41,849 nucleotides of DNA from an uncultured Eubacteriales bacterium (GTDB taxonomy: Bacteria; Bacillota; Clostridia; Christensenellales; UBA1242): contig CAOQYA010000008.1 of NCBI GenBank assembly GCA_948514155.1, forward strand, positions 1 to 41,849, written 5' to 3'. Shown one piece after another: positions 1 through 7,462 of the stretch. Made by a program: the position numbers and the translations under genes. Numbering within the stretch: the first letter of the stretch is position 1; every line of letters starts with the position of its first letter. The notes below the pieces were generated by a model that saw only the letters and a program-made list of their open reading frames with translations, searched no databases and was not told the DNA's origin.

Positions 1-25
1 TCGCTCTAACCCAGCGATTTTTTTT
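1..25 (+). terminator. Rho-independent terminator, first of a tandem pair
   Basis: TCGCT (1-5) pairs with AGCGA (13-17) around a 7-nt loop and is followed by eight T (18-25). It would end a plus-strand gene lying to the left of the window. The stem is short, and it may be cut at its 5' side by the window edge. Confidence 0.5.
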
Positions 26-27
26 GT

Positions 28-48
28 GGGGCATTATGCCCCTTTTTT
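28..48 (+). terminator. Rho-independent terminator, second of a tandem pair
   Basis: GGGGCA (28-33) pairs perfectly with TGCCCC (37-42) across a TTA loop and is followed by six T (43-48). It lies just after the hairpin at 1-25, so the unseen upstream gene appears to end in two tandem terminators. Confidence 0.75.
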
Positions 49-108
49 GTGTGTGCTTAAAGCATTTACTGTTTGGTGCACCCATCTATCTAGAAACATA
101 TGCCCAAC

Positions 109-135
109 AAAAAAAGAGCGCGTCCTTATCGCTCT
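109..135 (-). terminator. Terminator of the minus-strand 207-aa gene
   Basis: On the minus strand AGAGCG (135-130) pairs with CGCTCT (120-115) over a 9-nt loop and runs into seven T (115-109). It sits 7 bp past the stop codon of the gene at 142-765 and faces the terminators at 1-48, so the two transcription units converge here. Confidence 0.7.
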
Positions 136-141
136 CTTGTC

Positions 142-765
142 TTATCTCTGTAGGGTTGGTGGGTTTGGTTTTTTGATGTAAAGCGGACTGATAGATTCCT
201 TTTCATCATCAAAAACATCGTATAACATTCTTTTGTGCTCGTCAATATATGAGTCAGTTTTTCCTAAAAGTTTGGCAAACGACTCTTCGCGTATAAGATC
301 TTCTTCAAAATCTGCAATCTCACCGCCTAAAAACTCAGATATATCTTCAAGTTTGTTGACTTTATATATCACAAGCCTTGAAAAGCGATAAGTGTTGAAA
401 GCGCTATCGTGCACTTTTAACATTGTCTCTGTATCAACTTTATCAATTTGCAGATGCACCTTTTTAATTACTCGGTCAAGTTGTGGGAGAACTTTTTCGA
501 TAAGACATCGAAGGTCTCTCAAACAAAAGTTTTGATAATCCACAACTTTAACGTCATAATTCAAAAAGAAAGTGCGTTTAAGCGACTCGTTTCTTTGAAC
601 ACAATCGCAGATATCTTCATAGTCCGCTTTTAAATAAGAGCTCAAATATTGTAGTTTGTTGACTAATTTGATTTTAGACTCTCTTTCTTTTGCTAAAAGG
701 TCTCTTTTGTGCTCTATCTCTTGCAAAATTTCTGGCAAGGTTCTGTCATCGTATTTCTCTTTCAT
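142..765 (-). CDS. Hypothetical helical protein, 207 aa
   Basis: I do not recognise a family. The product is charged and probably mostly alpha-helical, with a Lys/Glu-rich N-terminus (about residues 1-45) that could form a coiled coil. It has no signal peptide, membrane segment or cysteine-rich motif. The tail ends in a Pro-containing KKPNPPTLQR. The ATG at 765-763 has no Shine-Dalgarno sequence. Instead a consensus-like promoter (TTGACA, 17 bp, TACAAT) ends 7 nt before it, so the transcript is probably leaderless. The gene is monocistronic, divergent from recJ, and has its own terminator. The promoter, terminator and absence of a competing frame support a real gene; its function is unknown. 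Confidence 0.75.
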   Translation of the reverse strand: MKEKYDDRTLPEILQEIEHKRDLLAKERESKIKLVNKLQYLSSYLKADYEDICDCVQRNESLKRTFFLNYDVKVVDYQNFCLRDLRCLIEKVLPQLDRVIKKVHLQIDKVDTETMLKVHDSAFNTYRFSRLVIYKVNKLEDISEFLGGEIADFEEDLIREESFAKLLGKTDSYIDEHKRMLYDVFDDEKESISPLYIKKPNPPTLQR

Positions 766-772
766 GATTAAA

Positions 773-801
773 ATTGTATATCAAATATTATTATTTGTCA
801 A
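773..801 (-). promoter_or_regulatory. Sigma-A-type promoter of the 207-aa gene
   Basis: Read on the minus strand, TTGACA (801-796), a 17-bp spacer and TACAAT (778-773) form a near-consensus promoter. Only seven nucleotides (TTTAATC) separate the -10 box from the ATG, so the predicted start point falls at or next to the start codon. Confidence 0.75.
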
Positions 802-808
802 TATCATT

Positions 809-836
809 TTGTAAATTAGATTTCTTTTGATATACT
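809..836 (+). promoter_or_regulatory. Promoter of the recJ operon
   Basis: A TATACT -10 box (831-836) is preceded by TGA, an extended -10 motif, and by TTGTAA (809-814) at 16 bp. It points into recJ at 855 and overlaps the divergent promoter region of the 207-aa gene. Confidence 0.6.
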
Positions 837-854
837 ACTATTGAAAGAGTTAGC

Positions 855-3215
855 ATGATTTTTAAACAATATTTTAATAAAGACGCCTCGAAAGCGGAAT
901 TTTTTGCTGAAAAGTTCAATATTTCACCTTTTATTATGGAACTTATTTTATCACGCGTTGGCGCAGACGAGGAAAAAATTGGGGAATATCTTAGTCCTAA
1001 GACGGTGCTGGACCCTTTTAAACTTAACGGAGTAAGAGAGTTTTGCGACCGCATTGCAATCGCCAAGAAACTGGGAGATAAAATTGTTATTTTCGGTGAT
1101 TATGATGTGGACGGCGTCTCTGCCACCGCGATTATGCTTAAAGCCTTAAAAAGACTGGGCATAAACGCGAATTATTATCTTCCGAATAGATATGTTGACG
1201 GCTATGGCCTTACAAAACAGACGATTGATAAGGTGATAGACAAGTTTTCACCAAATCTTATTATCACAGTTGACTGCGGCATCTCTTGCCACGACGAGGT
1301 GGAATATGCCAAAGGGCGCGGCGTTGAAGTTATTGTGACTGACCACCACGAAATTCCTGTTGTGCTTCCAGAAACGCTTGTTATTAACGCCAAGATTGAA
1401 GGGCAGGACTTTGGCTTTGACGGGCTTTGCGGCGCGGGACTTGCTTACAAACTTTCGGAGGCGCTACTTGGCGAGAAGGCTGTTGAGGAACTGCTTCCAA
1501 TTGCCGCTATAGCAACGATAGCCGACATTGTGCCGCTTTTATCCGAAAACAGAAGAATTGTCACAAAGGGCCTTAAACTTTTTGAAAAATATCTTCCGAT
1601 TGGAATTAAGGCGCTGCTTAAAGAAAATAAGGTTTCAATTTCTTCTCCAAGCGCGAACGCAATTTCGTTTAAGATTGCTCCGAAACTTAACGCATCGGGA
1701 AGAATGGGCGATGCTGCGGACTCGCTTAAACTCTATCTTGAGTCCGACCCGGTGAAAGTTAAAAGACTGCTGCAAAAAATCACCGACCACAACACGCGCA
1801 GGCAGATGCTTTGCAATAAGATATATGAAGACGCTATGAAAGCGCTCGAAAAGGTGGACTTCAAGATGCTGAGAGTGATAACACTTGCTTCTCGCAAGTG
1901 GGACCAGGGCGTGCTTGGCATTGTCTGTTCGAGGCTTGTTGAAAAATTCCATCGTCCCGTCTTTCTTTTCTCGCAGGAGGGCGACCTTTTGCGCGGCTCG
2001 GGAAGAAGCATTGACGACATCAACATTCACGCGCTACTCTCTTCAATGTCAGACATTTTGGTCACATATGGCGGACACTCAATGGCTGCCGGCGTGACAA
2101 TCAAGCGCTCCGATTATGAGGAGTTTTCCAAACGCGTTAACGCATTCACATTCAAGCATATAAGCGAAGAGGTGTTTATCCCAATCGAATATTTTGACAA
2201 AGAAATCACCACCTCGCAGATAGACGAAAATTTTATTTCCGACCTTAAACTTTTGGAGCCTTGCGGCTGCTCAAATCCTGTTCCGAAATTTAAAATCACA
2301 GCAACTGACATCTCAGTTCAGCCTATGAAGCGCTTTGCAGAGCATGCTGAAATCAAGATTGGCGATTTTCCGCTGCTGATGTTTAACTACGCTCCGCACG
2401 CGAAGGCGCTGCGTTTTTCTCGTCAAAAGAGTTTTATCTTTGAACTTCAAGACGACGGCAAAAAGGGAATTGTTTCCGATTTTGACGGCGGCTCCTTTAT
2501 CTCGCCCGACGCGCACGGATATGTTTTTCCTTTCGAGACTGAACAACTGAAATTTGAAAAAACAAGCGCGGCAAGATACACACTTTATCAGCCAGAAAAT
2601 CTGCTGCAGTTTGTCGCTGCCGCCAGCGCAACAGTGTTTGGCACTGCCTTTGTTGCTTTTTCGGGCTATGACTATGTCAGCTTTGCAAAAACATATTCGC
2701 ATCAAGGCATTTATTATTATGGCTTCTGTGATAAGGTGTGTTTTGGCTATAACAGCCTGCTATTGTCGCCGGAAGGGGTTGACTGGGCTAAGAACTTTGA
2801 TAAAATTGTCTTTCTTACTCCAGTTTTAGAGGAGGGATACATTTCTCGCCTTAACGAAATTACCAGTGCGCAGATTTATCTTCCGATGCAAGCAGAGGCT
2901 AAGCCGGCAAAATACTCTTCTCTCAATCTTTCGCGCGAAAATTTCGGCAAGATTTATTCGCTTATCTCTTCCAAGCAAAATGCCTATTTCACCGATGTAT
3001 TTGATTTGTTTGACAAGGTTTTTGCGCCGAGGAAGTTCAAGTTTATCGATGTGTTTGTGGCTGTGAAAGTTTTCGAAGAGTTAGGTCTTTTAAAGGAGGA
3101 GAAGGACGCGCTTGTGCGTTTTGTTCCTGACACCAGCCACAAGGAAAATTTAAGTCAGTCAAAAATCTATTCTAAGTTAAGCCTTCTTAAAAATTTGTTT
3201 AAGGAAGAAATATGA
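855..3215 (+). CDS. recJ: Single-stranded-DNA-specific exonuclease RecJ
   Basis: RecJ is a 5'-3' exonuclease on single-stranded DNA, used in recombinational and mismatch repair. At 786 aa it has the usual length for Firmicutes. The DHH phosphoesterase motifs are intact: DYDVDG (82-87), DCG (140-142) and DHH (163-165) supply the metal ligands. A DHHA1 region follows with GGHSMAAG. The C-terminal third (from about residue 550) is the less conserved Firmicutes extension. The ATG at 855 follows a weak GAAAGAG. The stop overlaps the relA start by ATGA (3212-3215), so the two are co-translated. The order recJ-relA-hemZ is common in Clostridia. Confidence 0.95.
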   Translation: MIFKQYFNKDASKAEFFAEKFNISPFIMELILSRVGADEEKIGEYLSPKTVLDPFKLNGVREFCDRIAIAKKLGDKIVIFGDYDVDGVSATAIMLKALKRLGINANYYLPNRYVDGYGLTKQTIDKVIDKFSPNLIITVDCGISCHDEVEYAKGRGVEVIVTDHHEIPVVLPETLVINAKIEGQDFGFDGLCGAGLAYKLSEALLGEKAVEELLPIAAIATIADIVPLLSENRRIVTKGLKLFEKYLPIGIKALLKENKVSISSPSANAISFKIAPKLNASGRMGDAADSLKLYLESDPVKVKRLLQKITDHNTRRQMLCNKIYEDAMKALEKVDFKMLRVITLASRKWDQGVLGIVCSRLVEKFHRPVFLFSQEGDLLRGSGRSIDDINIHALLSSMSDILVTYGGHSMAAGVTIKRSDYEEFSKRVNAFTFKHISEEVFIPIEYFDKEITTSQIDENFISDLKLLEPCGCSNPVPKFKITATDISVQPMKRFAEHAEIKIGDFPLLMFNYAPHAKALRFSRQKSFIFELQDDGKKGIVSDFDGGSFISPDAHGYVFPFETEQLKFEKTSAARYTLYQPENLLQFVAAASATVFGTAFVAFSGYDYVSFAKTYSHQGIYYYGFCDKVCFGYNSLLLSPEGVDWAKNFDKIVFLTPVLEEGYISRLNEITSAQIYLPMQAEAKPAKYSSLNLSRENFGKIYSLISSKQNAYFTDVFDLFDKVFAPRKFKFIDVFVAVKVFEELGLLKEEKDALVRFVPDTSHKENLSQSKIYSKLSLLKNLFKEEI

Positions 3216-5302
3216 AAGACGAGTTAATTCAAAAAGTTATTGAAAATTATGCATTGTCCGAAAAGGACATATCTCTTGTTCGCAGCCTGACAGACTACGA
3301 TATGAATTTGCCGCGCACAAGTGAGATTATGAACTTCATTTTGGAACTTAAACTTGACAAGGCTTCGGCAATCGGCTTTTTGGGCTATCAGATGTTTAAG
3401 GTTGACCCGATTAGAGCCGATCAGTTTTCTAAGGCGTTCACTAAGGACGAAATGAATGTGTATGAGGGATTTAAGCATCTTAAAGACATTCGATATGTCT
3501 CCAAATCGGAGGAGGCAGAGGACATAAGACGCATGTTTCTTGGCATGGGCAATGATGTGAGGGTGGTGCTTATTAAACTTGCAGGCATCATGTTCGATGT
3601 TAAGAACTTGCAACTTCCACTCAGTGAAGTTGACAAAGATTTTGTTTCAAATGTTAAAGATGTGTTCGCTCCGCTCGCCGAGAGGCTGGGTCTTTCGTCC
3701 ATGAAGTCGACAATGGAAGATTATTGCTTCCGTCTGCAAGAGCCAAAGATGTATAACATGCTTATCGAAGAGTTCAATAAGCAAAAAGAGGAAAACGACC
3801 AGCAAATCGAGCTCACAACAAAGCGCCTTAAAACTATTTTGAACGAACTTGGCATCAAGGGTGAAATTCAAGCAAGACAAAAGCATGTTTCTTCGATTTT
3901 TAGAAAGATTAAAGCGCAGAATGTGACCATGGCTCAGATTTACGACCTTGTTGCAATGAGGGTGCTTGTTGACAGCGTGGAAGACTGCTATGCTGTGTTT
4001 GGAAAAATTCACGCGATATATAGGCCGCTGCAAGGAAGAGTTAAGGACTATATTTCTAACCCTAAGCCGAACGGCTATCGCACCTTGCACACCTCTGTTA
4101 TTGTTGAAAATGGCAAGCCGCTTGAAATTCAAATCAGAACCTTTGAAATGCACAAAAACTGCGAATATGGCATTGCCGCACACTGGATATACAAAGAAAA
4201 GCGGGGCTCGACCACTAAACTTGACAAAAAACTTTCATGGCTTCGCGAGATTATGGAAAACGCGCAAACGCTTTCTTCGGAAGACTTTGTGCAGTCGCTA
4301 AAGTCTAATTTGTATAATGGAGTTATCTTTGTGCAGTCGCCGAAAGGCAAGATTTTGGAGTTCCCGGAGGGCTCGACCATTATCGACTTCGCATATGCGA
4401 TACACTCGGATATCGGCAATCACTGCGTTGGCGGAAAAATCAACAATGTCATGAGACCGATTTACACAGAGCTCAAGAACGGCGATGTGGTGGAGATTAT
4501 CACTTCGCCAAATTCGAAAGGCCCGTCACGCGACTGGCTTAATCACATCAAGAGTTCGGGTGCAAGAAGCAAGATTAAAAGTTTCTTCAAAAATGAACTG
4601 AAAGAAGAAAACATCAAAAGCGGAAAGAGCATGTTTGAAGAAGCGGCAAAGGCGCGGAACTTCACTTCCAGCCAGCTACTCGAGCCTAGATATGTGGAGG
4701 AACTTCTTTTTAAATACTCAATGGCAGATGTTGACGAGATGTATGCCGCTATCGGCAGCGGCAGCCTTGTTGCTGGTCAGGCCGTTGGCAGGCTGATTGT
4801 GCTTTACTCGAAAGAGCACGACCTTTTCAAGAAAAAAGAGGGCTCCACAATCAAAATCTCCACAAGTGGCGACGGCGTTGTCGTGGATGGCACAAGCGGG
4901 CTGCTGATTAGATATGCGGGCTGCTGTCACCCGGTCACCGGCGACGATATCGTGGGCTACATATCTCACGGCACGGGCGTGACTATTCACAGATGCGACT
5001 GCTCCAATTTAAAGCACCTTGAACAGGAGAGACTGATTGCTGCTGAGTGGGAAGAAAAGGTTTCAACAAACTTTGTGGCAGAAATTCGGGCGTTAACTGA
5101 GAATGATAACACAATTCTAACAAAGATAACTTCTTCGCTTTCTTTAATGAAGGTGAGCATGCGTGCGTTCGAGGCCAAAGAGATTGCAGACGGCGTGGAG
5201 TTTATCATTGTGGTGTTTGTTAAGAATAAGACTGAGATTGAGAAGATTATCTCTTCGCTTAGTCAGATTAAAAATGTGAGAAAGGTTTACAGGGCTAACT
5301 AA
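3212..5302 (+). CDS. relA: RelA/SpoT-family (p)ppGpp synthetase with degenerate hydrolase domain
   Basis: This 696-aa long Rel protein makes the starvation alarmone (p)ppGpp. From N to C it has a remnant HD-type domain (about 1-165), a synthetase domain (about 220-330, with RVKD at 276-279 and NPKPNGYRTLHT), a TGS domain (about 365-430), a zinc-finger-like region with GCCHPV and RCDC, and a C-terminal ACT domain. Oddity: the hydrolase signature HDxxED is replaced by GYQMFKVDP (58-66), and the usual KLADRLHNM reads KLAGIMFDV (122-130). The Mn-dependent ppGpp hydrolase residues are therefore absent, while the synthetase keeps the RxKD form typical of bifunctional Rel. It overlaps recJ and hemZ (TAATG). 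Confidence 0.92.
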   Translation: MKDELIQKVIENYALSEKDISLVRSLTDYDMNLPRTSEIMNFILELKLDKASAIGFLGYQMFKVDPIRADQFSKAFTKDEMNVYEGFKHLKDIRYVSKSEEAEDIRRMFLGMGNDVRVVLIKLAGIMFDVKNLQLPLSEVDKDFVSNVKDVFAPLAERLGLSSMKSTMEDYCFRLQEPKMYNMLIEEFNKQKEENDQQIELTTKRLKTILNELGIKGEIQARQKHVSSIFRKIKAQNVTMAQIYDLVAMRVLVDSVEDCYAVFGKIHAIYRPLQGRVKDYISNPKPNGYRTLHTSVIVENGKPLEIQIRTFEMHKNCEYGIAAHWIYKEKRGSTTKLDKKLSWLREIMENAQTLSSEDFVQSLKSNLYNGVIFVQSPKGKILEFPEGSTIIDFAYAIHSDIGNHCVGGKINNVMRPIYTELKNGDVVEIITSPNSKGPSRDWLNHIKSSGARSKIKSFFKNELKEENIKSGKSMFEEAAKARNFTSSQLLEPRYVEELLFKYSMADVDEMYAAIGSGSLVAGQAVGRLIVLYSKEHDLFKKKEGSTIKISTSGDGVVVDGTSGLLIRYAGCCHPVTGDDIVGYISHGTGVTIHRCDCSNLKHLEQERLIAAEWEEKVSTNFVAEIRALTENDNTILTKITSSLSLMKVSMRAFEAKEIADGVEFIIVVFVKNKTEIEKIISSLSQIKNVRKVYRAN

Positions 5303-6693
5303 TGATAGAAACAAATGCAAAAGAGTTTGAAAAAGAGTTAATTGACCTGTATAACGCCTTTTATCCGGAAGGAGAGGGGCGAAGGGTTTATCACGAGCAG
5401 ATGCTTGCTGCAAGCATTTTTAATATCATTAAGATTGAAGATAAAACATATGAGTTTGAGTTCAAAATGCCGGAGGGCAGCCCACTTAGGCAGAAGAGTT
5501 TAAGAAAGAGATATGGGCTTGTTTCGTTATATAAAGCACTTTCCGCTTTTGAAGGAAGAACGCTTCCTTGGGGCTCGTTTACAGGCATAAGGCCAACAGC
5601 GCTGGCTCGGGAGGCGATTGAAAATGGCGAGATAAAAGAATTTGCCGCCGTCGAGTTTCTTGAGAAGGAATTTCTTATCTCACACGAGAAAGCACTGCTT
5701 TGCAGCAAAATTCTCAAAAATCAGAAGGGAATAATCAAGAACGACCACCTTGTTGATTTTTATGTCAACATTCCAGTCTGCCCGTCGAGATGCGCTTATT
5801 GCTCCTTTATTTCCAGCGAGATAGGTGCGGTTAAAAATCTGATGCCGCAGTATTTAAATTGCCTTGTAAAAGAAATTCGCGCCATGAAAAAAATGTTGTT
5901 CGACAGGGCGCTTATCGTTCGAAATGTGTATGTTGGCGGAGGCACTCCGTCGGTGCTCCAGCCGGAAGAACTTGACATGATTTTGTCCGAACTTTCCTTT
6001 CCGGTCAGTGAGTTCACAGTGGAATGTGGCAGGCCGGAGACAATCACTCGACAGAAACTGGAGGTGCTTGAAAAGCACGGTGTGACAAGAATTTGCATAA
6101 ACCCGCAGACCTTTTCAGATGCCACATTAAAGCGCATCGGTCGGGCGCACAGAAAAGAGGATGTGTTTAACGCCTATTCGCTTGCGCTTGAGAAAGGCTT
6201 TGATGTGAACATGGATATGATTATCGGTCTGCCGGGCGAGAAAGCCGCCACGGTCAGAAAAACGCTGGACACGCTGCTGGAGCTTTTCCCAAACAACATC
6301 ACAGTTCACACTTTGTCAGTTAAAAATGGCTCTATTTTCAAGGACGAAAGACCGGAACTTGGCTGCAAAAATCTTGCAAAAATTCTTGCCGAAACAGAGA
6401 ATAAACTTATGGACGCCGGCTACAAACCATATTACTTGTATCGCCAGAAAAATCAACTTGGCGGGCTTGAAAATGTGGGCTTCTATCGTGATAACTGCAT
6501 CTGCAAGTTTAATGTTGACAGCATGGAAGAGACTTCTTCGATTATCGCAGTGGGGGCGAATGCCATTTCCAAGCGTGTGTTCTCAATCGAAAACCGCATC
6601 GAGCGCCAGCCGAATGTGAAATTCCTCAAAGATTACATCGAGCGCATTGACGAAATGATTGAGAGAAAACAAAAACTTTTCGAAGGCGTTTAA
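5302..6693 (+). CDS. hemZ: HemZ-family radical SAM coproporphyrinogen dehydrogenase-like protein
   Basis: This is a radical SAM enzyme of the HemN/HemZ family, 463 aa. The cluster motif is C160-x3-C164-x2-C167 (CPSRCAYC), followed by the SAM-binding YVGGGTPSVL near 210-219. The N-terminal extension contains WGSFTGIRPT (about 90-99), which is typical of HemZ rather than HemN or HemW. Members are annotated as oxygen-independent coproporphyrinogen III dehydrogenases, but their role in Clostridia without a full heme pathway is unsettled. Its ATG overlaps the relA stop (TAATG, 5300-5304), making it the last gene of the recJ operon. I see no clear terminator behind it. Confidence 0.82.
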   Translation: MIETNAKEFEKELIDLYNAFYPEGEGRRVYHEQMLAASIFNIIKIEDKTYEFEFKMPEGSPLRQKSLRKRYGLVSLYKALSAFEGRTLPWGSFTGIRPTALAREAIENGEIKEFAAVEFLEKEFLISHEKALLCSKILKNQKGIIKNDHLVDFYVNIPVCPSRCAYCSFISSEIGAVKNLMPQYLNCLVKEIRAMKKMLFDRALIVRNVYVGGGTPSVLQPEELDMILSELSFPVSEFTVECGRPETITRQKLEVLEKHGVTRICINPQTFSDATLKRIGRAHRKEDVFNAYSLALEKGFDVNMDMIIGLPGEKAATVRKTLDTLLELFPNNITVHTLSVKNGSIFKDERPELGCKNLAKILAETENKLMDAGYKPYYLYRQKNQLGGLENVGFYRDNCICKFNVDSMEETSSIIAVGANAISKRVFSIENRIERQPNVKFLKDYIERIDEMIERKQKLFEGV

Positions 6694-6769
6694 CGCATAA
6701 ATCTAGAACTTTGTTATCCTAAACGCTAGCGAAAAAGCTTTTGTATTTAAATATTTTTCGAAAATCTTG

Positions 6770-6775
6770 TATAAT
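6770..6775 (+). promoter_or_regulatory. -10 box of the rpsO promoter
   Basis: A perfect TATAAT at 6770-6775 in an AT-rich stretch after hemZ. The -35 region at 17 bp (TTAAAT, 6747-6752) is poor. It would give rpsO a leader of about 120 nt. Confidence 0.55.
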
Positions 6776-6836
6776 GCTTTACATTTATAAATTTTTGTGC
6801 TATATTATCAAAGTCGAAATAACCTTTTGCGCAGTC

Positions 6837-6900
6837 AAAGCGAGATTAACCTCTGACGCATGGCTTCGCTTTAGGAGAAAAAATAAAAATGGAGGTTTAA
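6837..6900 (+). promoter_or_regulatory. Possible rpsO leader switch that masks the ribosome site
   Basis: AAAGCGA (6837-6843) can pair with TCGCTTT (6866-6872). The enclosed loop carries TTAACCTC (6846-6853), whose AACCTC is complementary to GAGGTT (6892-6897), part of the rpsO Shine-Dalgarno site. The two pairings suggest a pseudoknot-like or alternative structure. Ribosomal protein S15 represses its own mRNA through leader structures in several bacteria, so autoregulation is a reasonable inference. The ribosome site also lies inside a minimal reading frame, ATG-GAG-GTT-TAA (6889-6900). Confidence 0.4.
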
Positions 6901-6901
6901 A

Positions 6902-7171
6902 ATGGACGCAGATAAGAAAAAATCTATTATCGACTCCTATAAACAGTCTGAGAATGATACAGGTTCAGTTCAAGTTCAAGTTGCTCTTCTTACAGAGAGA
7001 ATTAATCACTTGACCGAGCACCTTAAGTCTAATCACAAAGACAATCACTCTCGCCGCGGACTGCTTCAAATGGTTGGTAAGAGAAAGGGCTTCCTTCTTT
7101 ACTTAAAAGAGAAGGACATCGAGGCATACAGAGCGCTCATTAAGTCTTTGGGTATCAGAGATGTAAAGTAA
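6902..7171 (+). CDS. rpsO: 30S ribosomal protein S15
   Basis: S15 is a primary binder of the central domain of 16S rRNA. The 89-aa product has the standard length and the family signatures GSVQVQVALLTERI, HLKSNHKDNHSRRGL and the GKRKGFLLYL segment. The start at 6902 is set by GGAGG (6891-6895) 6 nt upstream; the in-frame alternatives upstream are not supported. It is followed by its own terminator (7184-7215) and by pnp, an order conserved widely in bacteria. Confidence 0.97.
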   Translation: MDADKKKSIIDSYKQSENDTGSVQVQVALLTERINHLTEHLKSNHKDNHSRRGLLQMVGKRKGFLLYLKEKDIEAYRALIKSLGIRDVK

Positions 7172-7183
7172 ATTAAATAGGGG

Positions 7184-7215
7184 GAGGATGCAATGCTTTT
7201 TTGCTCCTCTTTTTG
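7184..7215 (+). terminator. rpsO terminator or attenuator before pnp
   Basis: GAGGA-T-GCAA (7184-7193) pairs with TTGC-TCCTC (7201-7209), with one bulged T, and is followed by TTTTTG. It lies 12 bp after the rpsO stop. Read-through would feed into the pnp leader. Confidence 0.65.
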
Positions 7216-7223
7216 TTTAATTG

Positions 7224-7437
7224 GAGGCTGGTGTCTCCCCAAAAAATTAAAATTGCGTATGTCTAACATTGGCGTGGAAGGGCTAAGCCTGGCGCCAACC
7301 GAAAGAAACTTGAAAAGTTTGCTTGAGAAAATGTTAGACTAGCCCCGCCAGTGGAGGGAGATTGGGACGGGGAGCCGGCCGAGCAGCGGTTAGGTTAGCG
7401 AAGCGCCGTGCCCGTGTTAAGCGAGGTTGGTGTCTCC
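7224..7437 (+). ncRNA. Unidentified structured RNA/leader before pnp, bounded by direct repeats
   Basis: About 200 nt of non-coding sequence between rpsO and pnp is strongly structured. A 10-bp perfect helix, GTCTAACATT (7261-7270) with AATGTTAGAC (7330-7339), closes a junction holding two hairpins: GGCG/CGCC with an inner GGC/GCC (7271-7296) and AAACTT/AAGTTT (7306-7320). A further stem CCCCG (7343-7347) with CGGGG (7368-7372) follows, with an alternative ACGGG (7367-7371) with CCCGT (7411-7415). The block is flanked by 15-nt direct repeats, GAGGCTGGTGTCTCC (7224-7238) and GAGGTTGGTGTCTCC (7423-7437). I do not recognise a known riboswitch, SRP, RNase P, 6S or tmRNA core. It may be a pnp autoregulatory leader, a separate small RNA or a small inserted repeat. 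Confidence 0.5.
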
Positions 7438-7462
7438 TCAGAAAAATAAGGAGAAAATTTAT

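Noticed and set aside
7224..7437. SRP RNA, RNase P RNA, 6S RNA or a known riboswitch in the pnp leader
   Set aside because: A GTGCCCGTG stretch recalls the SRP Alu domain, but the apical GGAAG/AGCA-type SRP loop and the cores of the other families are missing, and there is no room for a full SRP RNA before pnp.
7427..7462. TTG start for pnp at 7427
   Set aside because: It lies in the direct repeat without a ribosome site; the ATG at 7463 has AAGGAG at 9 nt.
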